Assembly: GCA_030142905.1 (NCBI GenBank)
Contig: JASJOG010000002.1
Coordinates: 5,041,501-5,105,500, forward strand
DNA from: Heliopora coerulea
Lineage: Eukaryota; Cnidaria; Anthozoa; Scleralcyonacea; Helioporidae
Direction: 5' to 3'
DNA: 64,000 nucleotides
Part shown: piece after piece, positions 55,801-64,000 of the stretch
How positions within the stretch are numbered: position 1 is the first letter of the stretch
How the letters are laid out: every line of letters starts with the position of its first letter
Notes under the pieces: generated by a model
The model's database searches: none
What the model saw: only the letters and a program-made list of their open reading frames with translations
What the model was told of the DNA's origin: nothing
Program-made: the position numbers and the translations under genes

Positions 55801-58800
55801 CGTATCTCTACTGAGTTAACTACCTCTTATTCAACAATATGATTACATCGCAGAACGTAACGAACCAATCTAGTGGCAGCGTTCTGTAGCTTAAGACAAG
55901 TGTGCAGCGCGGACGCCAAAAAACAAGCTGTTACAATAATCAATCCGAGCCATAATGAAAGCCTGGACAAAGACTTTAGTACTGTTAGAAGACAAAAATT
56001 TCCTAATGCGCCTAAAGTTACGTATATGGTTATAACCCGATTGGCACGCCTTATTTATTTGACCTGTCATACTAAGATGCATGTCAAACTACACTCCTGA
56101 GTCCCTAGACGATGTAGACACTGGAATACTAACTAGATCAATTGTAATATGGCTGATTTCAAGTTTATTTGATTACTGGCGTGTTCCTATCAATGAGGAA
56201 TAACTTCGTTTGACATTTAGAACAAGAGAGATAGTTCGCGATGGAAAATATAAATACAGCCAACGACAATTATATTTTTCAGCTTCATTTTAAACCGGAT
56301 TTAACTTAAATAGAAAGTATTTTATGTTATTTACTTGTATTGAAAGTGCACTGACGAGCCATTTATGTCCTTTCTGGCTACACATAGAGTTTCATAAATG
56401 TCTATCCAATAGCTCTCTGATTTCTCAATATTATTTGTTAATTTTGACCTCAAACGGAAAATTTGAAGGCTCTGATTCCATTTCTACTGAGAATTTTTCA
56501 AAAAAACTGCCATAATACTGCTAAACAACACCTAGCCAAGTCTTGTGGGAGTATATTATGCTGAATATGTGCCATCCACCTCTTGTCTCAACTGCATTGT
56601 CAATCTCATTCAATTTTGACAATATATCAATCACCAAATTTTTTTCAAACAGGTGGATTAAGTAACGAATCCTTGGAAACCAGACAAATCTCATCAAAGT
56701 AGAATTCACCTGGCTAAGATGTGTGTTTCTGAAACATGTTATAGACATGACAAAGCATGTTAACCCAACAAGACTATTCACCTGAACCACAGAGGAAAAT
56801 TTTTGTTTTCATCCAAATACATGAAGGCTTAAATAGTAAAGATAATGAAAACAATAATAATCATAGTAATTATTGTGATAATGATTATGATAATAATAAA
56901 TCCACTATTTTATTAGAATAGAATTATCAGCCACAGCTGTTATCAATGTGTGGTCAGGCTATTAAAGAAAATAAGTCTGAAATAAAATCTGTTTGAATCA
57001 CATTGTCCACCAAGTCAGCTGCCTGATTTAAACCAAACTCATATAATTGTATGTGCTTATGCATTAAGTTACTAAAACGTGGAACAAATGGGCCCCAGAG
57101 GTTCAAGACAGCTATCCCTTATGGGTGATGTTAGTCCAGGAGGTAATCAAACAGGGGTGAATCTAGTATTTCGCGGAAGGGGGAGGTTTGCCGGGCCAAA
57201 GTGTGGTTCCAAAATTTTGAGAAGGGGGGTGGTTAACCAGGCCATTGGTTATTCTAGGTTTTTAAGGGTTGTGTGGCTCCTTTATCACTTAAATGGGGTG
57301 CACAAGGAGAAAAAAAACAGTAAATTTTATTTATTGCAAAGTTTATCATGTAAATATCGAGACTATGGCAAAGAATCCCCACATTGTTTGGTGGCTTAAG
57401 AGAGGGTTTAACCCCCCGAACCCCCCCCTTGGATCCGCCACTGCCTAAGTATCTGAATAGGACGCTATTCCATTCATGTAGTATCCTGAATTCAGCTGTA
57501 GGTTCGTTAAAGACAATCACTGTTCATTTTAAATAATCGTATTCTAGAACTGCCTCTAAAGAATGTGACTTAACCGGTTCTTCTTGAAGATCCATTGGAT
57601 CTCATCCCCAAGGGATTGATTGTAATTGCAAGAAATCTATCAACCTGAAATGCTCTGGTTTCTTGGAGTAAAATTGACCGTTGGGGAAAAAAACTGTATG
57701 TTCTCTCCAGATGTCCACCAAAGACCTTCCCTTGTGGGTCTGTGTTTGTAGAGGAGGAAACCGGAGTACATAAACAACTCGAATAAGTTTTTTTGTGTCA
57801 TAACGAATAATTTTAGTTGAAATGTACTCTTTTTTAGCTTTATTTTAACATTTCTGTCCCATTCTCTCAGTGTGCTACACTGTTGTTCATGACTCAACAT
57901 CCATGTTAAAATGATTCAATAATTATACAAGATGATAAATATATACAAGCATGCCCACTGCTCGGAGAAAATATTCAAAGTTTTGAAATCAATCAGTCTT
58001 TTAAACTGAGACAGAAGTTGAAATGAGTCATAAAAATTTACAAACCTCCAACATGAGACATTTTCTTAGTTGACACCAACACAAGTACCAAAAATAATCT
58101 CACTGTTTGCTACATACTCTGGGAATAAAGTTATTTCGCAGCTTTTATTCATACTCAATGAGTGTTGCATTCTAAAATTTCGGTATGGTCTAAAATTCTA
58201 ACCAATTCGTCACAGGAGTGACAAGAGTTCTTCACTCTATGGATGTGATCATTTGATGTCTCTGTGCAACTTTCGTATTCTACCGTTATGCTTGCATTAT
58301 CTCGTTAAATTTACCAATTCACTTGTTTGACGCAATTTTTAAACAACTTAGTTTGGCTGGAAGGAACAGTTGGTTGACAGATCATGGCTAAAATAACATA
58401 ATTCTCCGCTATCAGTTTGTTTTTATTGATTACACGGTTTCTCTACAAAGGGGAGTCTCCTCAGAGCCAAAAATTTCTGGATGCGTGGCCTCAGCCTGCG
58501 AGTAATTTCAGTTATAAACACCCAGGTTATAAAAATCACGAACGTTTAAACCATTCCGTGTAAACGTCAAGACAACTGATTGTCAAATACACTGTTCAAC
58601 ATCTTCACCTTTGGATTCGTCTTTAACGTCGTTTGAAAATTGCGTTTTACTTTCGTGCTCCTCAAGTTGAATCGCTTTCTTGCGACTTAAATCTTTCCAA
58701 ACGTAAGTATTAAATTCAACAGGAACTTGTTTGCTGGTTTCTGGCACTCTCAAAGAATAGAAACGTAACAAATTAGAATCGAACTCGATAATTCCCCATG

Positions 58801-61307
58801 TCGCTCCTTTGAGTGTTTAGAAGGCGATGCACACTCCGCATCACGTGACAATTTTAATGTGGTTTTCAACATTATTTTGCGACCACCTTTGAAATTCACC
58901 GACTAGCCTAAGCAGTCTCCCTTCTATGTACCGTGCACTGATTCATGAATTGCTAAACCAAATGCGATATCAGAAACTTGGGAATAGGGTCTTCGAACAG
59001 GAAGGACGACAAAAGAGGTTTACCGGGTTTTAATGCGAGACGGATGTCTAATTAAGGTATGCAAGAAGAAGGAAATTTGATGAGCATGAGTTGGATGCGT
59101 AAAAAATAAGCACCAGTAAGTGGCAGGCAGAAATAGACGACATGTTTAAACTTTCCCGGGGTCATAAGACTCCTGTTATTTTACTTTGGCTAACGCCATG
59201 TAATTTTACTTGTCAAAAGGAGAGCTTCCACCGGAAAAGAGTCATAACAAGATGTATTAACACTTTCCAGGCATCATAAGACTTCTACTATTTGACTCTG
59301 GCTAACGCCAGACAATTTTACCTTTCAAAAAGAGTGCTCCCGCTGTGAATGAGTTAAAAGCAGTGATATCATTACATGGAGGTGAAAAAATCTTGTTGAG
59401 AAAAATACTTAAGCAGCGGTCAAAGTTTCATATCCTTTACGTTTTAGTTTTCTCACACACTCGACCGAAGCGTGCCACTCATATTTTTGCCAGTCATATT
59501 TTCATGATTTTTCTATTCTTTCTTTCGTCTCATCGTTCATCCTCCCTACTCTTATTGGCTTATAACTCATAATCTGATACTTTTTGTGAATATATTTAGC
59601 ATAGTATTTGGATCTTGTTATTTACTTTAAAAAATGTAGCACCTTGGCAACGAAATGTCAATGGACTTTAATTAAACTTTGTCTCTCGACAATTAGTTTG
59701 TAAATGTGATGGTTATTCACCTTCGAATTTTGAGGTGGGCTTTCATTTTCGTTTTTCGTCTAAGATTTTCGCCTGATAAATCCTTAGCGAGCATTTTAAA
59801 AAGAAATCGGTACGGAAACGTGTTTGGACATGTGATCATAAAATCAATAATGTGATCAAAAAAAAAAGACATGTTAGCATAAAATTTCAACAACTTTAAA
59901 GCCAATTTTCTCATTAAATACGGATTGCTCATAGAAGCCATATCTTATTTCCCTTGACCGAAGAATAAAAATATCAAAAACATGTAGTTAATCTTTTTCT
60001 AAAGACTTGCCAGCAAGCACGCACGCGAACTATTATTTTGCATCAAATTCGGATATTTCATCAAGAGTCCTATGCTCAAAAATCTTATGGTCGTACTGTT
60101 GAGTGCCTGAACGTATATGGCTAATGTAACAAATACATCTAGATTATATAACTTATTTACCATGCTCTTCACAGCTGATATGGGTTAAAAAAGAAGGAAA
60201 AACAAGCTTTATATCAGCCTTGCAGATAAATCCTCAATTTTCATGGTAAAACGGGGTTAAAAAAGGTCAGTAATTAAATTCAAGTTGAAGATGGACGCTT
60301 TGACTGTTTACTTTTCATCCATTTTAGCTTGAGAAAATATAAATTGAATAAAAATTGGAAGAAAACCTAGTATATATCTGCCTTCAAATTGTCTTAATTG
60401 GTATTGGAAGAATTTAAATCAGTTGAACATACTTTTGGTGAAAGAGATATGTTCAACCGAGAACAAAATGAGGCATTAACTCTAAAGTTCAACTTTATCG
60501 TGCCGGGAAATAACTGCGGTACTATTTAGTTTTATACTGAACGATCTAAATCTGGCTAATGCAGGATTGTGAACATCCATCACTTAAGTAATGTTAAGAG
60601 AAGTGGTTTTTATAGGATTTTTTTGCTGCGGTGGCGGTAATGATCGAGACTCTTATAGGTGGACTAAATCAGCAATAGTCATGTTCAAACACAAGTGAGA
60701 AGTGTGTGTCAAGTGGTGGAAATTGTTAACTTTCTCAAGCCATAGTGTTGATTAAAGCACAGAACTTAATGTCCAAATAACTTCACCACACTTAGAAAGT
60801 ACATCGCGTTTTGATATGTTTTTAGAGATACTTCTGTAGTCAAGAGTATTTCTCTTCGGTTACGGGCAATATCGTATTGCTCAAATGTACTTTCAATGCT
60901 ATTAAGCCAGATTAAAGAGCTTGGGCAGCCCTTGGTAAATGAGTAGTCATGTAAGGTATTTCTAACTAAACAAAGCCTCAACAGGAATGGGTAATGGTAC
61001 ATACTTGCTTCCAGAGTTGTTACAGTTAGTACGTTTCCAGGTGGTCCATAACCAGCTGCAGTTTTGGCTCTTACTGAAACCTCGTAAGTAGTTGCTTCAT
61101 TCAAATCAGTCAGAGTAATCTTCAGAGTTCCACCATCATCTGTTGTTTTGTTCTTCTCACATTCCTCTTCCCCAGTACTGACATCTTTGTAACAAATTAC
61201 GAAGTGAATAATTTCTCTGCTGATGTCATCTGGAGGACGCCATGCCGCACGCACTTCTGTTGGACTTTTCGGTTCAAGAGTAACCAAAGATGGGCCTTTA
61301 ACGACTT
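37638..61307 (-). CDS. Secreted multidomain host gene: FN3-FN3-EGF-vWA-EGF-vWA-CTCK (3' part)
   Basis: Eight exons on the minus strand, given separately below, run in one direction over 23.7 kb. Each internal exon length is a multiple of three (303, 300, 132, 618, 126, 567, 81) and each starts in phase 1, so they join in frame in any order: a classical exon-shuffling gene. The order FN3, FN3, EGF, vWA, EGF, vWA, cystine knot indicates an extracellular matrix or mucus protein. vWA domains with MIDAS bind collagen or other matrix ligands, and a C-terminal cystine knot dimerises secreted proteins. The N-terminus, with any signal peptide, lies beyond 61307. I found no stop codons or broken splice sites, so it looks like a live gene. 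Further exons between the listed ones cannot be excluded. Confidence 0.85.
38342..38422 (-). CDS. Exon: first half of the CTCK domain
   Basis: 81 bp, acceptor TGTACAG, donor GTAAGG, phase 1-1. It reads GDTCEILTKKITVKISGCVS and then DGPVKIG, the N-terminal Cys strand and the GC turn of a cystine knot. It was too short to appear as a long open frame and was found by splice sites and the CTCK pattern. Confidence 0.8.
38787..39508. mobile_element. Tigger/pogo-type MITE, 722 bp
   Basis: Ends CAATTAACTCCCGATAACTC and GAGTTATCGGGAGTCAACTG are inverted and flanked by TA on both sides (38785-38786, 39509-39510), the pogo/Tigger target. Subterminal copies of GGTTCGAGTTAT are repeated internally (38830, 39470). 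No transposase is encoded. It lies in the intron between the vWA and CTCK exons. Confidence 0.85.
39509..40860. other. Intron, no feature recognised
   Basis: A/T-rich intronic DNA of the vWA/EGF gene. No gene, RNA or repeat family I can name. Confidence 0.4.
40860..41090 (-). repeat. SINE-like repeat with degraded tRNA head
   Basis: The minus strand has TGGCGCAGTGGTTGCGCAAG (41048-41068), an A-box, followed by a weak B-box. The phrase GGGTCCAGT...AGGAGGAAACTGGA and the GGTGAGAAACAC...CACTGCGCCACCAG tail resemble the SINE at 33780. Older copy. Confidence 0.5.
41435..41645. mobile_element. Short MITE with long inverted ends
   Basis: The block AAATACCAAACGGATTCCCGTGTTTGAATACTGTGATCC is repeated in inverse at 41594-41638, about 40 bp each, so it forms a hairpin-like element of about 200 bp. 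GGATCACAGTATCCAAACACGG reappears in degraded form at 41840-42000, marking related copies. Confidence 0.75.
41800..42060. repeat. Degraded relatives of the 41435 MITE
   Basis: Contains GAATCACAGTATTTAAACAC, CCGTGTTTGGATAAG and GAGTATCCAAACACGGGT. Two partial copies in opposite orientation. No coding capacity. Confidence 0.6.
42061..43184. other. Intron, no feature recognised
   Basis: Intronic DNA before the second vWA exon. Nothing I can support. Confidence 0.4.
43185..43751 (-). CDS. Exon: second vWA domain
   Basis: 567 bp, acceptor CCTGTAG, donor GTATGT, phase 1-1, 189 codons. A complete von Willebrand factor A domain in one exon: MIDAS DSTAS in IGILVDSTASMR, Thr in GGATHLD, Asp in FVLTDGVQ. 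Metal-dependent ligand binding should be retained. It ends near CHG before the donor. Confidence 0.93.
43752..45691. other. Intron, no feature recognised
   Basis: About 1.9 kb of A/T-rich intron. Open frames at 44861-45396 have no domain, no splice context and no codon bias that I can see. Confidence 0.4.
45692..45817 (-). CDS. Exon: second EGF-like domain
   Basis: 126 bp, acceptor TTCCTAG, donor GTTTGA (weak), phase 1-1. Reads ICGTEKDDCHRLATCTDTGR, then GTYKCTCNEGYTGDGKKC, with six cysteines in EGF spacing. Near-duplicate of the exon at 49452. Confidence 0.9.
45818..46589. other. Intron, no feature recognised
   Basis: Short intron between the first vWA and second EGF exons. Confidence 0.4.
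46590..47207 (-). CDS. Exon: first vWA domain
   Basis: 618 bp, acceptor GATTTAG, donor GTAAAG, phase 1-1, 206 codons. MIDAS DRSAS in FVVDRSASIRPADYD, Thr in GGRTKTHRGL, Asp in MVITDGAQTRES. Rich in Lys/Arg (KKITLKESKIPGR). A complete single-exon vWA domain, divergent from the one at 43185. Confidence 0.93.
47499..47696 (+). pseudogene. THAP zinc-finger remnant in an intron
   Basis: 65 residues, MVNCCVLGCTNYSMKTK..., with the THAP N-terminal C-x4-C, a Trp in FRKAWIAQL, and CVCREYF at the second metal pair, where a His is expected after C-x2 but Arg/Glu is present. It is opposite to the host gene. A fragment of a THAP-bearing transposase or gene; downstream frames are broken. Confidence 0.7.
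48700..48895 (-). other. Short open frame of protein-like composition
   Basis: The minus strand reads DIDPYLIEPEWSSDDERPDN and onward to a stop near 48718. Acidic, with a PYLIEPE motif that reminds me of N-terminal motifs in uncharacterised cnidarian transposon-associated proteins. There is no phase-1 splice context, so it is probably not an exon of the surrounding gene. Confidence 0.3.
49452..49583 (-). CDS. Exon: first EGF-like domain
   Basis: 132 bp, acceptor TTTCTCAG, donor GTATGA, phase 1-1. Reads ICGTDRDDCHKYATCTDSGL, then GTYQCTCKKGYTGNGKTC. Six cysteines with EGF spacing. About two thirds identical to the EGF exon at 45692, suggesting duplication of an EGF-vWA pair. Confidence 0.9.
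   Translation of the reverse strand, partial: KLKFVELTGTTATSMPPALTVVLEPISALARKVILAMERLVQL
49584..50260. other. Intron; short inverted repeat, otherwise nothing
   Basis: GATATCTTGAAAACCCAAGATATG (49937-49960) recurs inverted near 50090-50112 (CATATCTTGGGTTTTCAAGATGTC). With AAAAACAACG versus TTGTTTTTCGG this gives a palindromic structure of about 180 bp, possibly a small MITE. Confidence 0.5.
50265..50460 (+). repeat. tRNA-like SINE fragment
   Basis: CGGTCTGTAGAGCTATGCCC resembles a tRNA A-box arm; ACAGGGTTGCCTGTTCGATTC resembles the T arm with a B-box (GTTCGATTC). Spacing suits a tRNA-derived SINE head. Moderate support. Confidence 0.5.
51240..51420 (-). repeat. tRNA-like SINE fragment
   Basis: The minus strand reads GCGGCCCTGGTAGCTCTTTTGGCAGAGCACTG, of which GTAGCTCTTTTGGCAGAGCA is a near-consensus tRNA D arm/A-box. 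The B-box part is degraded. Probably a tRNA-derived SINE; a decayed tRNA gene is the alternative. Confidence 0.55.
51421..51995. other. Intron, no feature recognised
   Basis: Intronic DNA following the second FN3 exon. Nothing to report. Confidence 0.4.
51996..52295 (-). CDS. Exon: second fibronectin type III domain
   Basis: 300 bp, acceptor TTTTTCAG, donor GTAAAG, phase 1-1. FN3 landmarks: GPTLISLIPQSSTEVKATWK (Trp of strand B), YAVCYKE (strand C Tyr), LSGLKEKTTYVVAVRARTSV (the Tyr-corner region) and GYGPPGTTSTV. A Cys pair (C in AVCYKE, C in YICSKS) may form a disulfide. Confidence 0.9.
52500..52990 (-). pseudogene. LINE ORF2 C-terminal fragment
   Basis: The minus strand near 52960-52855 reads RKTLGNRALAIAAPRVWHEL and LPLNTRNEDSFNF, the usual C-terminal end of L2/CR1-type ORF2 proteins. 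No catalytic part remains. An A/T-rich 3' tail follows towards 52500. Confidence 0.65.
53000..53960. other. Intron, no feature recognised
   Basis: Spacer between LINE fragments. No coding or repeat signal that I can name. Confidence 0.35.
53965..55463 (+). pseudogene. Non-LTR retrotransposon (L2/CR1-like) reverse transcriptase
   Basis: 5'-truncated ORF2 opening near 53965 (KKQLSQLKTNKAIALDKIS). RT motifs in order: NYRPISILPTVSKVIERAV, NQFGFRYGRSTALAL, FIDLKKAFDTVD, GVPQGSILGPLLFSIYMNEL, FADDTAIY (catalytic FADD, 54688) and LTLNISKSKFMLIG. One stop (TGA, 55000) follows CNKAYK, and the frame continues to 55463 (LPILDYGDIVW, DDWNSLPEQARN). The 3' end has A/G-rich AAAGAAAGAAAG repeats (55617-55650). 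Opposite strand to the host gene, in its intron. Confidence 0.93.
55464..55800 (+). repeat. LINE 3' UTR and adjoining repeat tail
   Basis: Contains the AAAGAAAAGAAAGAACAAAG tail of the LINE, then a short open frame (AGKPVEDDSDSEELLAGVN) ending before AATAAAGATCC (55778). This second part may be the 3' end of a different retroelement. Confidence 0.5.
55850..56095 (-). pseudogene. LINE ORF2 fragment, thumb region
   Basis: The minus strand reads MTGQINKACQSGYNHIRNFR, RIRKFLSSNSTKVFVQAFIM and ARIDYCNSLFFG, a classical post-RT segment of CR1/L2-type LINEs, ending in LQNAATRLVRY-like residues near 55865. It is unrelated in position to the LINE at 53965 and on the other strand. Confidence 0.8.
56100..57150. 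other. Intron, no feature recognised
   Basis: A (AATAATCATAGTAATTATTG)-like simple stretch occurs near 56840-56900. Otherwise nothing. Confidence 0.4.
57153..57447. mobile_element. MITE-like repeat with GGATCCGCCACTG end
   Basis: From CAGGGGTGAATCTAGTATTT to CCTTGGATCCGCCACTGCC. It has internal G-runs facing C-runs (GGAAGGGGGAGG, ACCCCCCGAACCCCCCC). The end CAGTGGCGGATCC-type string on the minus strand is common in animal DNA-transposon MITEs. The open frames across it are spurious. Confidence 0.6.
57448..61004. other. Large intron, no gene recognised
   Basis: About 3.5 kb of intron between the two FN3 exons. Small open frames at 58583-58771 and 59717-59941 (minus) lack domains and splice context. 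Two related blocks near 59150-59340 repeat AACTTTCCCGGGGTCATAAG / ACACTTTCCAGGCATCATAAG with CTGGCTAACGCCA, a local duplication of about 120 bp. Confidence 0.45.
61005..61307 (-). CDS. Exon: first fibronectin type III domain
   Basis: 303 bp, acceptor TCTTATAG, donor GTATGT, phase 1-1. Landmarks: GPSLVTLEPKSPTEVRAAWR, FVICYKD, LTDLNEATTYEVSVRAKTAA and GYGPPGNVLTVTTLE. Closely similar to the FN3 exon at 51996, so a tandem domain duplication. It is the most N-terminal exon visible. Confidence 0.92.
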
Positions 61308-61844
61308 CTATAAGACGGAACGAAACCCATAGTTAAAACCTCGAATTGACTGCTTTAGAGGTAACATCTAAAATGCATGTTAGTGCTTTAGCTTCTGTCT
61401 CTGCATCTCACGCGCCCTTAAGACTAGCGATGCACAGCCGAATTTTCGTATATATCAAATTAGCAAATTAATGCTAAAACACAAACACAAACACAAATCT
61501 GACATAGGGTCTCATACAACATGATTCATTCATTTCTCGTAGGAAATCGTAAAATAGTTGAGGGTGTATAAGGATTTGACATACGAATTTGATCAAATAT
61601 AGATCGAGAGAAGTTTCTCGAGACTTTGGTCATGTATATCGAACTGGACAAGGATAACAAGAAATTTGTAAAAATGATGTTCGAACGTGAACAGTAACGA
61701 TATGGGTGGTTTCTCATGGAAAGAAGTCCTGGGAGAAAAAAGTGAATTGAGCGAGATCAAATGAGAGAAATAGAAGCGGAGGTTCATTGCCATCCAAATA
61801 TAGGAAAGTTCGGTTCTGCTTTGGTGCCAAAGTTATACCCTTAA

Positions 61845-62175
61845 CAAAATTTCACATGTCATTTCACATGTTCAAAACATTTGGAACTGGAACATTTTCG
61901 CACATGAAATTTTCATTCCACATATGAAATAGGAATGTTTTCACATATAAAATGAATTGCTGGTTAGGATTTCGGCTATCGAAGACTTTGAAATGAACTG
62001 ATTCAAAATTTCACATGTCAGATGTTGGTGAACAAAACAAGTTTGTCACATATGAAAAGGAACATTCACATACGAAAATTAATTTCGCATATGAAATTCT
62101 CAATTCATATAAAATCAATTCACATATTAAATATTATTTTATTACGTGAAATTGCATGTGAATTTTCTGTAAAAT
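61845..62175. repeat. Cluster of CACATATGAAA / TTTCACATG palindromic repeats
   Basis: About fifteen degenerate copies of TTTCACATGTGAAA-type half sites in both orientations (AATTTCACATGTC, CGCACATGAAATTTTC, TCACATATGAAAAGG, TTTCGCATATGAAATTC). No coding capacity. It abuts the Penelope-like coding region. Confidence 0.7.
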
Positions 62176-62179
62176 GTAT

Positions 62180-64000
62180 TAACGTTACAAATTTACTTAA
62201 ATTGTCTGCTGGTTATGGTTTCTGGTCTAATCTCCGAAATACAGACGCCAAACTACACAAATTTGCTGTGAGTTACCAACGATGTTTGCGACGTAAACAG
62301 AAGGCTGAACTTGACGTGAACTACATTAATAAATGCAAAGAGTATCAAGTATACCCAAAGTTCGTCAAATGGAAGAACATCGCAAAAATGAAGAAAAAGG
62401 CCCAAGGCCGATGTCATCGCTTATTACTGAATGACGCTATCAAAGACAAGAACTCCGCAGTTACAAATTTAACAAAGAAATCCCTGAACCTTCATGAATA
62501 GTTATCCCAACAAACAACCTGGATGAAGTCGAAACTTATCTTCTTTTAAATCAACCGCTTCCTCACCCGTGAGAAATCCTCCATCCTGGCCCAAGAAGAA
62601 ATTTGATCGTCTCATATCACTGAAGAAAACAATCGATGGACTAGAAACAAACCCAAATGGGATCATCCTTAACCTGTCTGGACAGGATCTATCGGAAGAA
62701 CAGCTACAAGTTCTTCGTTTGGGCCTCCTTCATGGACTTGCTACTCGACCAAGCCATTTGGAAATGCTGTGCATCGCAGAAGATATATGGAATCAAGTCA
62801 ACCGACTCGACCGCTTCAAAGAAGGATACCGTTCGAAAGACAAAGTTAAGAACTCATTACCTCTGCTTTACTTATAATTACATCGATTTAGATTTAAAAC
62901 AATTTCACTTAGATCGAAGGAGACTGTCGATTCTTAAAAGTATGAATAGGCAATTTGCCATCCTGAAACCTGATAAAGGCAACGGTGTTGTTGTTATGAA
63001 ACGATCTGATTACAATGTAGCTGTTAACACATTTTTTGATAATCCTCTTAAGTTTAAAAGAGTTTCTCATGATCACACTCTATCTAGATCATCTTCTTTA
63101 CAAAACTATCTTTCTTCTCTTTTTAAGCGCGGTGAGATTTCGGACAGCAAACTTAAATTTATGCGCGACCTAAAGCGGCACATTTCGGTCAAGCACACGA
63201 ACTTCCCAAAACTCACAAACCTTTCAAGAACATTCCCAAATTCAGACCAATCATCGACACGACTGGTACTCCTCATTATAACGTCGGCAAATTTCTTTCA
63301 ATAATATAGACTCTTCACGAATATCACGAATAGACTCTTCGTGATTCTTTTCAGGTCGTTGAAGACAATTTCCGTCCCTAAAGATTTATTTTTCGAAGGC
63401 TACCGATATGTTTCGTTCGACATTGAGTCACTTTTTACCAATGTTCCCTTACATAAAACAGTTGATGTCATTTTAGCACGAACCTATACGGACAAAGCCA
63501 TCCAGATCCCTCTAAAAAAGCGAACCTTAAAAAAGCTTATTCTAGACTTCTGCACTAAAACCACGTTTTCCTTCAACAACCAACTGTACGAATAGATAGA
63601 CGGTGTTTTCATGGGATCGTCTTTGGGTCCGGTTCTTGCAAACATAATCCTCACTGAATTTGAAAAACTGGTTGTTTACGATTTAATCAAATCCGGCGTT
63701 ATAAAATTTTATCGACGTTATTTGACGACACTTTAGTACTTCTGAAATTAAGCGATATTCCTTTCGTCCTTTCCAAATTTAATAGCTTCCACAAGAATTT
63801 AAAATTCACTGTTGACACATTCCTGGACAATGACGTCCATTTCCTTGATTCAAAAATAACGGAAGATGGAATCAACGTTAACGGTAAAAACACTCATACC
63901 GGTCAATACAACTATTCTTCAAGTTTCGAACCCTTTTCACGTAAAACAGCGTGGATAAAATCGTTGATCTTTCGTGCTACGAAAATCTGCACCACTCTGG
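62180..64000 (+). pseudogene. Penelope-like element reverse transcriptase, decayed, cut by window end
   Basis: N-terminal region 62190-62500 (LRNTDAKLHKFAVSYQRCLR, CKEYQVYPKFVKWK). A linker follows at 62560-62870. RT begins at 62940 with FAILKPDKGNGVVVMKRSDY; then SFDIESLFTNVPLHKTVDVI (63415, catalytic Asp), then GVFMGSSLGPVLANIIL (63602). Later DNDVHFLDSKI is at 63830. Stops near 62500, 63594 and 63735 and frame shifts near 62875 and 63210, plus a small internal duplication at 63305-63345 (ATAGACTCTTC repeated), show a dead copy. The GIY-YIG end would lie beyond 64000. Confidence 0.9.

Noticed and set aside
57079..57520. Two overlapping open frames, one per strand
   Set aside because: Both cover the MITE-like repeat at 57153-57447 and have no domain.

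Overview
This window reads as nuclear DNA of an animal, most likely an anthozoan cnidarian (coral or sea anemone). That placement is an inference. It rests on AT-rich sequence, spliced genes with GT/AG introns, a secreted gene built from FN3, EGF, vWA and cystine-knot exons, and a dense mix of Polinton, Ty3/gypsy, Penelope-like, LINE, Mutator-like, MITE and tRNA-derived elements. No species can be named from the sequence.

Region 1 (1-18010) is a three-level nest. A Ty3/gypsy element on the minus strand (remnants 115-1792 and 17416-18010) was hit inside its RNase H region by a 15.6-kb Polinton/Maverick-type element (1793-17415). The Polinton has AGT...ACT ends, long inverted repeats made of 27-bp tandem units, and a 6-bp target duplication GTAATT. 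It carries a chromodomain integrase, a protein-primed family B DNA polymerase, and a run of putative virion genes that includes a 606-residue protein with phage-tail-fibre-like repeats. The polymerase gene was in turn hit by a palindromic pair of Penelope-like 3' ends encoding GIY-YIG nuclease (13282-14669; 14-bp target duplication). Most Polinton genes start directly behind a shared A/T motif resembling TATAAATAAATG. At least six one-base reading-frame breaks indicate decay or assembly error.

Region 2 (18011-22310) holds exons of a minus-strand gene of unknown, possibly transposase-derived, family. One intron contains an internally deleted gypsy element with 156-bp-class LTRs (19006-21349).

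Region 3 (22560-36400) holds MITEs and a decayed plus-strand gene fusing a MULE transposase, SWIM finger, Ulp1-like cysteine protease and PHD finger (24756-30930). The PHD exon is split by a 725-bp inverted-repeat element. A gypsy element with Gmr1-like gene order (31600-33101) and about 3.3 kb of degenerate 155-bp tandem repeat follow.

Region 4 (37638-61307) is one large minus-strand host gene. Exons read, from N to C terminus: FN3, FN3, EGF, vWA, EGF, vWA, and a two-exon C-terminal cystine knot. All internal exons are phase 1-1. Its introns hold SINEs, a Tigger-type MITE, other MITEs, a THAP remnant and LINE fragments.

Region 5 (62180-64000) is the start of a decayed Penelope-like reverse transcriptase that runs off the window.
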